From contig OX388343.1 in the NCBI GenBank assembly GCA_947579665.1, positions 90,562,254 through 90,626,253 on the forward strand: a DNA stretch of 64,000 nt, read 5' to 3'. The first letter of the stretch is position 1; each line of letters starts with the position of its first letter. Position numbers and translations under genes: made by a program. The stretch comes from Sympetrum striolatum (lineage: Eukaryota; Arthropoda; Insecta; Odonata; Libellulidae). Shown one piece after another: positions 1 to 9,936 of the stretch. Under the pieces are notes generated by a model. The model was not told where the DNA came from. It saw only the letters and a list, made by a program, of their open reading frames with translations, and made no database searches.

Positions 1-218
1 CTCTACAAAATGCAAATTGCCATAATAATTGTTTATAATAAAAATGATAGCCCCGAAAATGATATATAATGTAAAATGTTATACCTAGTAAATAAAATAT
101 ATATTACACAATATAAATACATATTAATAATTTTTTTCATAATTAAAACATCCAACAAATAATTACAATTCTTACGAAAAAGAAATATATTATAAATATG
201 AGTGGGATTATTTTAGGC
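1..218 (-). other. 3' flank of transposase, inside the piggyBac element
   Basis: Very AT-rich sequence after the TAA at 219-221 (minus strand), expected to be 3' UTR and subterminal DNA. I see no canonical AATAAA on the minus strand and no terminal repeat, so the gene end and the element end probably lie further left. Confidence 0.5.
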
Positions 219-2920
219 TTATTTACGATAGTTATGGAACTGCATGAAGCAGAGGCCTATACATAGCCCCGGTTTGTCATTACAATCGGAGCAATGGGTG
301 GTCACCATCGTTCGGACTTGTTTTTTTTGGCATACTCTGCACCGCTTTTGTACCTTTTTCTTCCGTGTCTCATCTGTCGCGTCAGTATATGTCAACATAT
401 GTATTTCTGTCTGTTGAGTCGATTTTGTAGGTCTAGAGGGCGGGGGGGTTTTGGTATGTTGTTGGGGCAATAAATATTCTACAATTGCATGACGGAAATC
501 AAGATATGATAGATGTCTGTTATCACTGTTCCTTCTATATAAAAAAAAGCTATTTAGGAGCATCACCTGTAACATGTGAATCCCAAGTTTCTTGTACCAT
601 TTAATTGTCTTGTGCTCCGAAGTGTAATAGGACAACATTTGGTCCAGATGGTCTATGCCGGCCATGAATTTGTTGTACTCCACAACAGCCTTTGGCTTAT
701 GTTTCGTACAACGCCTCCCTGTGACTTCAACCATCTGGGGTCCAAATTCTGTGCTAATAACTAGTACATCCCTCCTATCCTTCCACTTTAGGACGCAGAC
801 ACCATCATCGGACCAACGGGACACAACTTCCCCCTTATGTAATTTACTTTCTACTACATCGGGAGGATTGTTTTTTCTGTTCGCCCTCAGAGTCCCCGTT
901 GAATATGTTCCATCAACGAGAAGTTCTCTGGAAAGGTTTACATTATTATAGAAATTGTCCATGAAAATACTGTGTCCTTTGTTTTTGAAGTCCGTCAAAA
1001 GTCTATGCACAACTTTAGATGCGTGTCCTGAACCACCTACATCCTTATCTCCGGATCCAGCGTAAACAAGCATCCAGAGCACCAGTCCATCAGGTTCCGT
1101 GAGCATATAAATTTTAATTCCGAATTTATGCCTCTTCCCCTGAATGTACTGGCGAAAGATGAGTCGACCACGCCACAGTACCATCGATTTGTCCAGGGAA
1201 AGGTTTTTGGAAGGGTAATAAGTTTTCCTCATAATGTCGTGAAAATAGGTTAGTAGGGGACGAATTTTATATAAAGTATCTGTGGGCTGAGGATCATCTT
1301 CACCAGGATTGCGTGCAAAATGTAGGGCTTGCATTATCCCGGCAAAACGATCCCTTGACATTAAATTTTGGAAGATGGGAATATTATATAACCTGTCTGT
1401 CCTCCAGTAATTTGCATACCTGCTGATCTGTATATGGCCCATGTGAAATAGTAATCCTAACCAAATTTTAAATTCTACTCTAGTTAGTGGCTTCCAAGAA
1501 GTTATGAGGCTACGGGACACAATGTTTTGGATTGCTAAGTGTTCGGCAAAAATTTCAGTTTCGGAAATTACGAGGTCGAAAAAAGAATCAGTAAAAAGAA
1601 GATCAAAATAAGAGTGTGGCTGGGTGTCTTGGGTGGGGATTTTTAGGCCTGGCTCTCCTTGAAAGGTTATTTTTTTAGGGGAGCCTTGTTCGGACCATGA
1701 AAATGGGCCCAAGGGGGCTGCAGAAGGGGAAGGAGCGGATGACAGGGGTGGAGGAGGAGGGGTTGATGGCACGTGGGCATGAGTCGGGGTTGGGGTGTCA
1801 GTCAGTGGTGGATTTATGGTAGAGTCATAAAGTGGAGCAGAATACCCAACGTCACCTGAACCGGGGCTGTGTAGGCTTTCCTCAGTGTGGGAAACCTCTT
1901 CGGCATCTTCTGGCTGGCACTCTCTTTCGCAAATTTCTTCATCCGATGAGTCAAAATCCTCATCAGAAGAGAATGCACTGATCAACTCCTGCATTTCCTC
2001 ATCTTCAATCTCAGCAATGTTAATTGCACCTCCCATTTTTAATCGCTTCACGTGTTCTGGAAACGAATAGAAATTAATAGGCTATGTAGCTATAGTAATA
2101 GTAAATACTACCAATAAGAAAAATAGTATTTCGTAAAAATGCTTTTTATTTATCTTTTTGAAAATATGGAGATACCAACTTACCAGATTCATTATCTGTT
2201 GCAACGCCCCTTTTCTTTTTATCTGTAATATCAATAAGCAGAGATTATATAGATATATATATATTTATGTAATCAATGGTTGTAGCCGTAACTTTGTAAA
2301 ACTCCATAATCGGACCAAGGAGCATAAGTAACAGTGAAAAGTTTCAATGAAATTTTTATTCTTAGAGAGACATGTTTTGACTCACAGAGTCATCATGAAG
2401 CACTAAATGTAGAACTTACTCGAGCAACGTATATATGAATGGTCTCCAAACGAGAATAAATTAATATAAAAAAATACTATCACAACAAATCCAACTCCTC
2501 ACATTTTTCCAAACATTTATTCGAAGAACAACACAACTCAGATTTCTCAGCTTAATTACTGCATTGCCAGTAAAAAGGAAAAAAACTAAATCGAAATTAT
2601 CCAACATTTACAGTGCAATTAAATACTCACTAACATTCATTTGTTCACTGCCCAGTCCCCTTTTTTTACAACTGTTTCCCTTTTGCCTCCATTCTACCCC
2701 AACCCAACCTACCCACACCTTCCTGTACCCTCTTCTTTCATCTCCTTATCCCGCTAACCCCTAAACTGACCCTACTGCACACATCGTCACTCCTTTCTGT
2801 TTTATGGTGACAGCTCTCCCCCCTCCCATATATTTAAACAATAATAGTAACTAACTGCATGAAAAGAGCATGATGTTTACCTTGGCAAAGTCCAGATGGA
2901 CCAGGCTCAGATGGTTCCAT
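219..2920 (-). CDS. piggyBac-type transposase, three coding exons, about 638 aa
   Basis: Cut-and-paste transposase of the piggyBac/PGBD family (DDE_Tnp_1_7). Predicted exons on the minus strand: 2920-2881 (ATG at 2920), 2222-2184 and 2056-219 (TAA stop). Donors are AAG|GTAAAC and CTG|GTAAGT; acceptors are TTACAG and TTTCCAG; all joins are phase 1 and stay in frame. The large open frame alone would begin at a GTG (2051), which is not credible in a eukaryote. The two small exons supply a real ATG, an MEPSEPGPSG N-terminus and a basic KKKR run. Numbering from the GTG as residue 1: an acidic Ser/Glu-rich and Pro-rich leader (about 15-125), then the transposase domain with the three expected aspartates at D287 (LSLDKSM), D365 (FMDNFY) and D467 (AGIDHLDQ), and a C-terminal cysteine-rich zinc-binding domain with C571, C574, C587, C590, C597, C601 and H606. 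Length and motifs match full-length family members; there is no internal stop, so it could be active. Confidence 0.9.
2223..2880 (-). other. Transposase intron 1 (658 bp)
   Basis: Bounded by GTAAAC (2880-2875) and TTACAG (ending at 2223) on the minus strand. It includes a pyrimidine-rich plus-strand stretch near 2640-2830 and an AT run near 2250-2270. No gene seen. The second coding intron is 2057-2183 (127 bp). Confidence 0.75.
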
Positions 2921-4013
2921 TTTTTTGGAAGTGGATATGAAGAAACTATAGATATAATACTAATGGAAAGTCCTGCAACAAAATGCAAAACAATTAACAA
3001 ATATACAATTAATTTATTTCGTTAATGGAGAAAAATATCAAATTTATAGATACATCATAAACATTTGAAATCAGTAACTAATGATATTCTTTATAAATTT
3101 TGCATTTTAAAGAGTAAATAAAGGAAAAGTTAGATAAAGTCGACTCCCGATTATCCGCAGGTTGGAAGATAAAATACTTCGTAAAATCAAATCCCTAGAT
3201 ATTCCTCAAAATGAAGGAAAATCTCGGCATTTTTAACTTAAACATTTATTTCCTTAGACATAAACATGGAGTTACATAATTGAAGCATATCACTCAACTC
3301 ACTATATTTCGGAAAAAGAAAAAAACAAATTAAGCTTTCTTCCGAAACCTTCACATTATTTTCCCCTTCGGCTTTCAAGCTTGTATGTTATGTTTATAAA
3401 GAGACTACATATTTATAATGCGAATATCCTCCTGCCGAATTTCTATAACGAGAATATACATTTACAAAACACAAAAGTTTGTAGGGACCCCGGATCCACA
3501 ACCAGGTTAATCCACCCACGGAAAATCGGGAATATACTGTCTAAGTTTGACAATGTTTAAGTAACACAACAAACAAATATAAATAAATATATAAATAATA
3601 TATTAAATATTAAAAAAGGAAACTTTAGTTCAAGTTAAAGAATGGATAAGTTACACAAATTTAAAAAATATAAATAGAATTATAAAAATAGACTTACTAT
3701 ATAAGAATATAAATCCGGAAGTGGCAGAATGTAAATTAAATTCAAAGGATATAGATGCGCCTAAAAATAATAATGAAAAATATAAAAATTTGGAACATAA
3801 AAAAGTAATATAATCCTTAGGAAATAGTAACCAAAATGTGAGAAACTTACCTAAATATTATTGGTAAATCACAGAAGAGATGGAAAAATTTCTTTATAAC
3901 GATAATTATTCATTCCTGCCAAGAGAAATTAACTTTTAAATTAATAAAAACGAAAGAAATGAATAAAATTATCCCAAAAGAAGTAAAAAGATGATATTCA
4001 AAGTGCACTTACT
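2921..4013 (-). other. 5' UTR and probable leader intron of the transposase gene
   Basis: Inference from splice signals on the minus strand. A good donor CAA|GTAAGT lies at 4013/4012, about 230 bp inside the terminus, and an acceptor TTGTTGCAG ends at 2973, leaving about 52 nt of 5' UTR before the ATG at 2920. The putative intron (4012-2973) is AT-rich and holds the pogo/Tigger-like insertion. An RNA read across 4013/2972 would settle it. Confidence 0.4.
3137..3539. mobile_element. pogo/Tigger-like short non-autonomous element (MITE) nested in the piggyBac element
   Basis: About 403 bp with matching inverted termini. The left end reads AAGTCGACTCCCGATTATCC and the right end, reverse complemented, reads CAGTATATTCCCGATTTTCC. 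The shared TCCCGATT-TCCG core is typical of Tigger/pogo (Tc1-mariner superfamily) termini. The left flank is TA (3135-3136); a clean TA on the right is not seen (TC, then TA at 3542), so the duplication has decayed or the end is off by a few bases. There is no coding capacity. Confidence 0.6.
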
Positions 4014-4136
4014 TGAAAAATCGATAACTCCAAACAGGAAAACAATTTCGAAAAACGGTCTTCACCCACAAGTTACTGGAACAACACTGAAAAACGGACG
4101 CCACCCTATGAGGCTAACCGTAGAGACGGCTTCGTC

Positions 4137-4240
4137 CCTTTCCGCTTCGAAAGCGAAGGGGCCGATGTCATTCCAGAATGACATCCGAACGACGGCGGCG
4201 GACGGAATGTCATTCCAGAATGACATCCGTATTGAATGTG
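4137..4240. repeat. piggyBac right terminus with paired subterminal palindromes
   Basis: Two identical copies of ATGTCATTCCAGAATGACAT occur at 4165-4184 and 4207-4226, spaced 42 bp and each followed by CCG. Each is itself palindromic (9-bp arms, 2-nt centre). A further GC-rich partial palindrome (CGCTTCGAAAGCG) lies at about 4143-4155. Subterminal inverted repeats next to TTAA are known in piggyBac elements as transposase binding sites; the role here is inferred. The local GC is far above that of the surroundings. Confidence 0.75.
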
Positions 4241-4244
4241 TTAA
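4241..4244. other. TTAA target site of the piggyBac insertion
   Basis: First four bases of satellite unit U1 and the junction of transposon and array. The same TTAA opens every unit (9957, 13694, 17431, 21168, 24905, 27809, 36684, 39597, 43334, 47071, 52787, 56524). Confidence 0.85.
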
Positions 4245-5385
4245 ATTGCCCGCGAAAAATTAAATTCCTTGGATAATATTTGGAAATATCACGTTAAATC
4301 TTCTGAACGAGTCCCATTTCGACTACGTTCATAATTATAATCAAAATATCATAATAAATCGTATTTACAGCAATTTTAACTTAAGAGGAAAATAAAGATC
4401 ACTAAAAGAGACGCTTTCATTCATTCGCAATGCCCACACTACGCAGAATCACTTTTTGAAGATTCAAATGGCCCACCTACCCATAATGCATCGTGGGAAA
4501 GAAAAGTAGGGAACTCGGATAAAAATTACGATTTTTGATGGCCTGTTACGGCCGAATGGGTGCAGATTTTTCCACAAAACTTTATAATTTTGTTTTTTAA
4601 ATTCTTTAGTTTACTTTTGACCTCGGAAAAAGCTTACGATGCTGCTCCAAGTCTATCCACGAATGTGCTGAATGGACATTGAAATGTGTTGAATTGCAAA
4701 GGGAATATGCAATAAAAAATGTTTCATAGAAATTAATCACGTAATACGGAAGATTTCTGATTATTAAGCTCGCGAAATTAATCCATATCGTACTTATTGT
4801 TGAAACTACAATGGGAGAAATAAAGATGGGAGTCGATAACGTAAGACGTACGAGGTGCAGCGAATGGCATGACCGCATTCCTGAAGGTGCGCATCAAATT
4901 CGCGGAAAAATTAAATTTCAATGTCCCGAGCTCGAATTTCGGGGTGCCCATTTCTTTTGATGCGGCGTTATTTTCGAGTAAATGCGGTATTATGTAATTG
5001 ATTCATGCATCATAAGGAACCTGCGTCATCTTGTATAAAATGGGGAAAGAAAACTGCTCAATAATCGTCGAAAAATAATGCTGTGTCATTATATGATCTT
5101 AAATAAATATGTTATATCTCGAAAAAAGGTTTTTCGGTAAAAGCAATGAGTATACCTGTATTAAACGTATCAGAAGATAATAAATAGATTAGCTTAAAAT
5201 CGAGCCAAAACTTGAATTCGTTTTCCTGGATCTATTTTATGCTAACTTTGAAAGTAAAGGTAAATTAAAATCAAAGTTTGCTATTTTAAAGGAAAACCGG
5301 ACTTCTTTTAATTAGATTCAAGTCTATCGTAATTTTTTCACGCATTTCTTTGTACTCCGTACGAAAAACGGGCAAGAAAAAAGTC

Positions 5386-5468
5386 TGACGGGACCGGGAA
5401 TCGAACCCGGGATCTTCCTCTCCATGGGACAGTTGGAAGAGTGCCTTAACCAGCTCGGCCATCCGGCC
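5386..5468 (-). tRNA. tRNA-like sequence 1 of U1 (pol III-type, probable pseudogene/SINE head)
   Basis: Minus strand, 83 nt. A box TGGCCGAGCTGG, B box GGTTCGATTCC, then GTCAGACTTTTTT, a pol III-type terminator. The T arm is intact (CCGGG/CCCGG) and six of seven acceptor positions pair (GGCCGGA with TCCCGTC, one C-C mismatch). The anticodon region is long and does not give a clean 7-nt loop, so a decoding tRNA is unlikely. It is homologous to, and inverted relative to, the copy at 5500-5573, from which it differs by about 10 extra nt in the anticodon loop. Confidence 0.55.
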
Positions 5469-5499
5469 AGCAAACATTTCTCACGCCGGTTTGAGCTCG

Positions 5500-5573
5500 G
5501 GCCAGATAGCCTAGATGGTTAAAGCTCTCTTCCAGAGAGACGAAGATCCCGGGTTCGATACCCGGCCCCGTCA
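5500..5573 (+). tRNA. tRNA-like sequence 2 of U1 (pol III-type, probable pseudogene/SINE head)
   Basis: Plus strand, 74 nt. A box TAGCCTAGATGG, B box GGTTCGATACC, terminator T7 at 5577-5583. A TCTC/GAGA hairpin with loop TTCCAGA would place CCA at the anticodon, but the spacing to the D arm is compressed and three acceptor pairs fail. Head-to-head with the tRNA-like at 5386-5468, 31 bp between 5' ends. Confidence 0.55.
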
Positions 5574-5710
5574 GACTTTTTTTCAGTTCGTTTTTCATTG
5601 GAAATTTTCCTGGGTGCTTGCCGTTATGTGCAATATACCTTTCCACATAATCTTCTACATATCATTTATTTGTAAAGATAAATATTCAACGATTGACGAA
5701 AGCAGATTTA

Positions 5711-6203
5711 GTGAAGATCGCAAACGTTTCCCAGATTCAGTGATTGTAATCTTTGGGTGAGCTGTGAAGTTGCATCTAAATTTCCAACATGGCATGCCTA
5801 ATCAAAAAGGTAAAGCCTGTTTCTACGCAAGAAGTGATTGATTTATTGTTTTTCGAGTGCCTCCATTGGGGGTAAGATTCAATCTTTGTGTCGTAGGTGC
5901 TTTACGTTTGTTTCTGAATTATGATTACATTAGTGTTATTTTGAGAGTGATATTTCTTGACCTATTTCTGTGGTGTTTAATCATCCTTTATCCTTGAGTG
6001 CAATTTTCGAAATATCTCCTTATTTATGTGATCTTCGAATATTTGTAGACTTCATTACAAATTTCTTTTCTTTGTTCATTGGTTTGCGAATAAATATATC
6101 CTAACATTTGCAATCTAAATAAGATTATGAGGAATCAACACTGCAACAATATTATTTATCAATTTAATTTCCCCGTTGAGATTCAACAGGCGCAATCTCT
6201 TGG
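5711..6203 (+). mobile_element. Decayed Helitron fragment built into the satellite unit
   Basis: Stretches such as GTGAAGATCG, CAAAAAGGTAAAGC, GTGTTATT and TGTGATCTT occur in the same order in the younger Helitron (33352-33870). The segment ends in CCCCGTTGAGATTCAACAGG-CGCAATCTCTTGG, a mutated match to that Helitron's 3' terminus (hairpin, CACTTCCG, CTAG). The hairpin is weakened and CTAG has become CTTG. The terminal relic repeats in all units: 11887, 15624, 19361, 23098, 26835, 29739, 38623, 41527, 45264, 49001, 54717 and 58454. The inference is that an old relative was part of the founding unit, with the middle part missing. Confidence 0.6.
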
Positions 6204-6350
6204 TGCCCCACGCGATCTTTTCCTAAGGAATTTTTCGACTCCGCGATCTTTCTTTTTATATTTAAATGATGCGATCCTTTTAATGGGATATGGAAGCTGG
6301 ATCGGAAGGTCCAGTTAACGGGTCAATGGATTATTGCTGAGTTCTTGTGG

Positions 6351-7825
6351 AAATATTCAAAACTAGTCCAATTTCGACTAGGTTACCTCTGTTTTTTAAA
6401 ATATTAGGTCCGAAATAACGGCAAAAATGGTAAGTTTTCTCCCATTTTATCGCAAATTGCTGGAAAAAATCTACTTTTCTTCAATATACCGGACATTCCG
6501 TATAAATTTCCCATGCGAATCAAAATACGAATAGCCGTACTGGAATTTTAAGAAAAGTTAGAAATATATAGAATATTTTGACAAAGATTACCGGTTTTCT
6601 CTGACTTCTGCGTAAATCGCTTCAAAATGGAATTTGGTTATCATTTCTCGGAATGTTCTCGTATATCCCTTCAAAACCTGTAAATTGGAATTAGTTAACA
6701 AATATTTTACGTAAAGGGAGCAAAATAAATCAAATATTTTGCCAGAATGCCAAGATTTCGCCAATTTCCTCCTAAATTGCTTGCAAAAAATGTAATTTTT
6801 GTCAATATTTTGTACGACCTCTTAGAAATCTTCAAAGTGAGGACATGCTTGACTACGTATACTAGGTTTGAAGCTATAAAGAGAAGTAATTTAGGCAGAA
6901 ATGCCGTATTCTCCGATTTCTTCCTAAACCGATGGTAAAAAAGGTTTATTTTATTTATTTTTCATCAAGTATATTTAGCACAAACATTCATTTTATAGGC
7001 AATGCTCTGTCTGATATCATAAACATCTTTAAAATGAGATCAAATTCAACTATGAGTACTTGTGTTTTAAGCAAGTAAGCTCCATAAAACATAAAATTTG
7101 GGCCAAAATGCGAAGTTTTCGAAGATTTCTTCGTTATTTGTTGATAAAATTGCCTTTAATTTATTTTTGCTGAGGTCTCGTGGAAATATTCAAAACGAGT
7201 CCAATTTCGACTTGGTTTGATATATTTTGCTTAGCATATTAGGTCCAAATAACTTCAAATGCTTGCAAAATTCCCATTTCTCCCATCAATCTCCCATTCA
7301 ATTGCAAATTGCTTAAAAAAATCAACTTTCATTCAACCTACCAAATATTATCTGTAAATTTTCCAAGTGTATACAATAGGCGTACCAGAGCTTTAACAAA
7401 AGCAAGAAATATATAGAACATTTTATCGAATATTCCTAGTTTTCCGTTATTTCTCCGTAAATTGCTTCAAAATAAAAATTGTTTATTATTTTTCGGACGG
7501 TCTCTTAATAACTAGTATAATACGAAAAGTTAACGAAAAATTTAACTAAAGAGAGGAATATAATTAAACATTTTGTCCAAAATGGGAAGTTTCCGCCAAT
7601 ATCTTCGTAAATGCTTGAAAAATGAAATTTCTGTAAATATTTTGAACGACCAATATAAAAAACCACAAAGTGAGACAAAATGTTTACTTGGATTCGAAGA
7701 GCCAAAGTAATTTGGGCTGAAATGCCGTATTCGCCAATTTCTTTGTAAACTGATTGTAAAAATGGATTCTTTTATTTATTAATTTCAAGTCCCACAAACA
7801 TTCATTTTATGGAGTACTGCAAAAA
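6351..7825. repeat. Internal diverged direct repeats of the unit (833-bp offset)
   Basis: Copy A (6351-7183) and copy B (7184-7825) both begin AAATATTCAAAAC-AGTCCAATTTCGACT and remain alignable (AGAAATATATAGAA, CAAACATTCATTTTATNGG, AAATGCCGTATTC). Recombination between them gives the 2904-type units. Present in all canonical units at offset 2110. No gene seen. Confidence 0.85.
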
Positions 7826-7848
7826 TCTTTATATATAATTTCCGAAGT

Positions 7849-7916
7849 GTCCGTCCGTCCGTCCGTCCGTCCGTCCGTCCGTCCGTCCGTCCGTCCGTCC
7901 GTCTGTCCGTCCGTCC
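7849..7916. repeat. (GTCC)n microsatellite near the Helitron 5' end
   Basis: Seventeen tetranucleotides with one GTCT interruption. Present at 31417-31484, 50679-50746 and 60132-60199 with the same 68-nt length and the same interruption. Confidence 0.95.
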
Positions 7917-8023
7917 CCCCCTTTATTTCAGAAACGGTTTGACTTAGAGATTCGAAACAAACTGCATTGTGTTTCTACGAGTTAGAAACCCCTAGGAAAA
8001 CTATTCCCATTACTAAGAAAGCC

Positions 8024-8042
8024 CGGGTTCGAACCCAGGAGT
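8024..8042. pseudogene. Orphan B-box/T-arm palindrome in the Helitron
   Basis: GCCCGGGTTCGAACCCAGG carries a B box on both strands, with no A box found nearby. Copies lie near 31592, 50854 and 60307. It encodes the GFEPG tail of the 128-codon frame at 8013-8399. Confidence 0.4.
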
Positions 8043-8398
8043 CCATAATACGGTTCCATAAGGAATACACGTAAACTTCACTTTTATCGCTTGCAGGCTT
8101 TGTTTCTTTCGCAAAATTAAATTAGTAACACAAGTCGTACAAAGTCGAGACAAGTACCAAAAGAAAGGAAATTGAATGGAAATTCTTATTTCAGTCGTAG
8201 AATATCGTTTACGATTCGAAATTGTAAACATTTTGATAAAATGCACCAATATTTTATCAATATTTTGATGTTGTAAACAACTCATCTCCATGACGACCCA
8301 AGCAATTTTTACTTTCTCCCTATAGAGAAGACCTCCAGATTTCGACGGAAATAGATGTTTTGGGGCCCATAGAGCACGTTTAGCTATTTTCCCGAACA

Positions 8399-8430
8399 TG
8401 TCTGTCTGTGTGTCTGTCTGTCTGTCTGTG
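8399..8430. repeat. TGTC-type microsatellite in the Helitron
   Basis: TGTC/TGTG tetranucleotide run, repeated in the other Helitron copies (31967, 51229 and 60682 onwards). Confidence 0.85.
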
Positions 8431-8520
8431 GTTAAAAAGTTTGTGGGTGCTCTATCTTAAAAAGTAATTATCCGATCATTTTCAAAATTCATATTTAGAA
8501 TTTTCCTAACAATGCCAAGA

Positions 8521-9098
8521 GTTGATTAGTTTTTGGAGATTATCGCTAAACCGGAAGTTACGGTTTATCCGGAACAAAATTTTGTTTCTTAAATATCTCT
8601 GTAAGAATGCAATATAGGTATATACATTTACACACAAAAGTTGTAGAAATTATACTTTACTATAACTTTTGTAGCAAACATATTTTCGTAACACTAATTG
8701 TTTAGGAGTTATTTCCAAATAATGGTTAACCGGAAGTTGTTGTTTACCCAGAAAATAAAGTTTTTCATACTTATCTCTGTCAGAATGCAATATAGGTATA
8801 TACATTTGCACACAAAAGTTGTATATAATGTATTTTACTACAACTGTTGTAGAAAACAGTTTTTCGTTACACTTATTGTTTAGGAGTTATTCCCAAATAA
8901 TGGTTAACCGGAAGTTGTTGTTAATCCAGAAATGGAAGCTTTTCATACATATCTCTGTAAAAATGCAATGTAGGTAGGTATATACAATTGTAAACAAAAC
9001 TTATTGATAATGTATTTTACTACAACTTTTGTATGAAACATTTTTTCGTAACACTGATTGCTTAGGAGTTATTCTTGAATAATGGTTAACCGGAAGTT
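8521..9098. repeat. Helitron minisatellite, about 180-bp period (U1, three and a part copies)
   Basis: Repeats share TAGGAGTTATT, AATGGTTAACCGGAAGTT, ATCTCTGT, AATGCAAT-TAGGTATATAC and a TTTTACTACAACT stretch; the first copy is more diverged. The chimeric breakpoint lies in the last partial copy. Confidence 0.85.
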
Positions 9099-9854
9099 CC
9101 AGTTCCAGCTGGATCGGAAGGTCCAGTTAACGGGTCAATGGATTATTGCTGAGTTCTTGTGGAAATATTCAAAACTAGTCCAATTTCGACTTGGTTTGAT
9201 ATATTTTGCTTAGCATATTAGGTCCAAATAACTTCAAATGCTTGCAAAATTCCCATTTCTCCCATCAATCTCCCATTCAATTGCAAATTGCTTAAAAAAA
9301 TCAACTTTCATTCAACCTACCAAATATTATCTGTAAATTTTCCAAGTGTATACAATAGGCGTAACAGAGCTTTAACAATAGCAAGAAATATATAGAACAT
9401 TTTATCGAATATTCCTAGTTTTCCCTTATTTCTCCGTAAATTGCTTCAAAATGAAAATTGTTTATTATTTTTCGGACGGTCTCTTAATAACTAGTATAAT
9501 ATGAAAAGTTAACGAAAAATTTAACTAAAGAGAGGAATATAATTAAACATTTTGTCCAAAATGGGAAGTTTCCGCCAATATCTTCGTAAATGCTTGAAAA
9601 ATGAAATTTCTGTAAATATTTTGAACGACCAATATAAAAAACCACAAAGCGAGACAAAATGTTTACTTGGATTCGAAGAGCCAAAGTAATTTGGGCTGAA
9701 ATGCCGTATTCGCCAATTTCTTTGTAAACTGATTGTAAAAATGGTTTCTTTTATTTATTAATTTCAAGTCCCACAAACATTCATTTTATGGAGTACTGCA
9801 AAAATAGATGTTAAAAAAACAATCAAACAAGACCATTCCACAATCAAAAAAAAT

Positions 9855-9936
9855 CAGACTAGCCTGGATTCGAACCCACGTCCGAGAGGCTAGAGCGAAA
9901 CCTTGAGAGTGACGATAACCACTCGGCCACCATGGC
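9855..9936 (-). tRNA. tRNA-like sequence 3 of U1 (Ser/Leu-type, degraded)
   Basis: Minus strand, about 82 nt. The start GGTGGCCGAGTGGTTA matches type II (Ser/Leu) tRNAs. A CTCAAGG heptamer resembles a Leu(CAA) anticodon loop, and GGTTCGAATCC is a perfect B box. T8 follows directly. The anticodon stem and the acceptor stem do not pair, so this is a decayed copy or SINE head. It ends 20 bp before the next unit. Confidence 0.5.

Larger units (their letters stand above)
1..4240 (-). mobile_element. piggyBac-like transposon, right part (left end outside window)
   Basis: A class II element of the piggyBac superfamily. It contains a DDD transposase and ends at 4240, directly against TTAA at 4241-4244, the obligate piggyBac target. 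The 14 bases from 4241 (TTAAATTGCCCGCG) equal the start of every satellite unit downstream; in the uninterrupted units that TTAA is preceded by CTTC (for example 9953-9960), here by GTG. The right tip read inward on the minus strand starts CACATTCAATACGG. No matching terminus was found in bases 1-218, so the other end lies off the window. The element exceeds 4.2 kb, partly because of introns and a nested insertion at 3137-3539. Confidence 0.88.
7826..9098 (+). mobile_element. Helitron 5' fragment in U1
   Basis: The first 1273 bp of the Helitron, cut inside its minisatellite at CCGGAAGTT and joined through CCAGTTCC to satellite sequence at 9107. The 3' end is missing, so it is immobile. Confidence 0.85.

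Noticed and set aside
219..2051. GTG at 2051 as the transposase start
   Set aside because: Non-ATG start is implausible in a eukaryote; the frame stays open upstream to a splice acceptor and joins two exons ending at an ATG.
576..2070. Plus-strand frames of 61-98 codons (576-764, 655-951, 1885-2070)
   Set aside because: Antisense shadows of the transposase exon.
3991..4263. 90-codon plus-strand frame across the transposon terminus
   Set aside because: Runs through the inverted repeat and the transposon/satellite junction; an artefact of two unrelated sequences.
5500..5573. Functional tRNA-Trp (CCA)
   Set aside because: Loop TTCCAGA fits, but D-arm spacing and the acceptor stem fail and the rest does not resemble tRNA-Trp.
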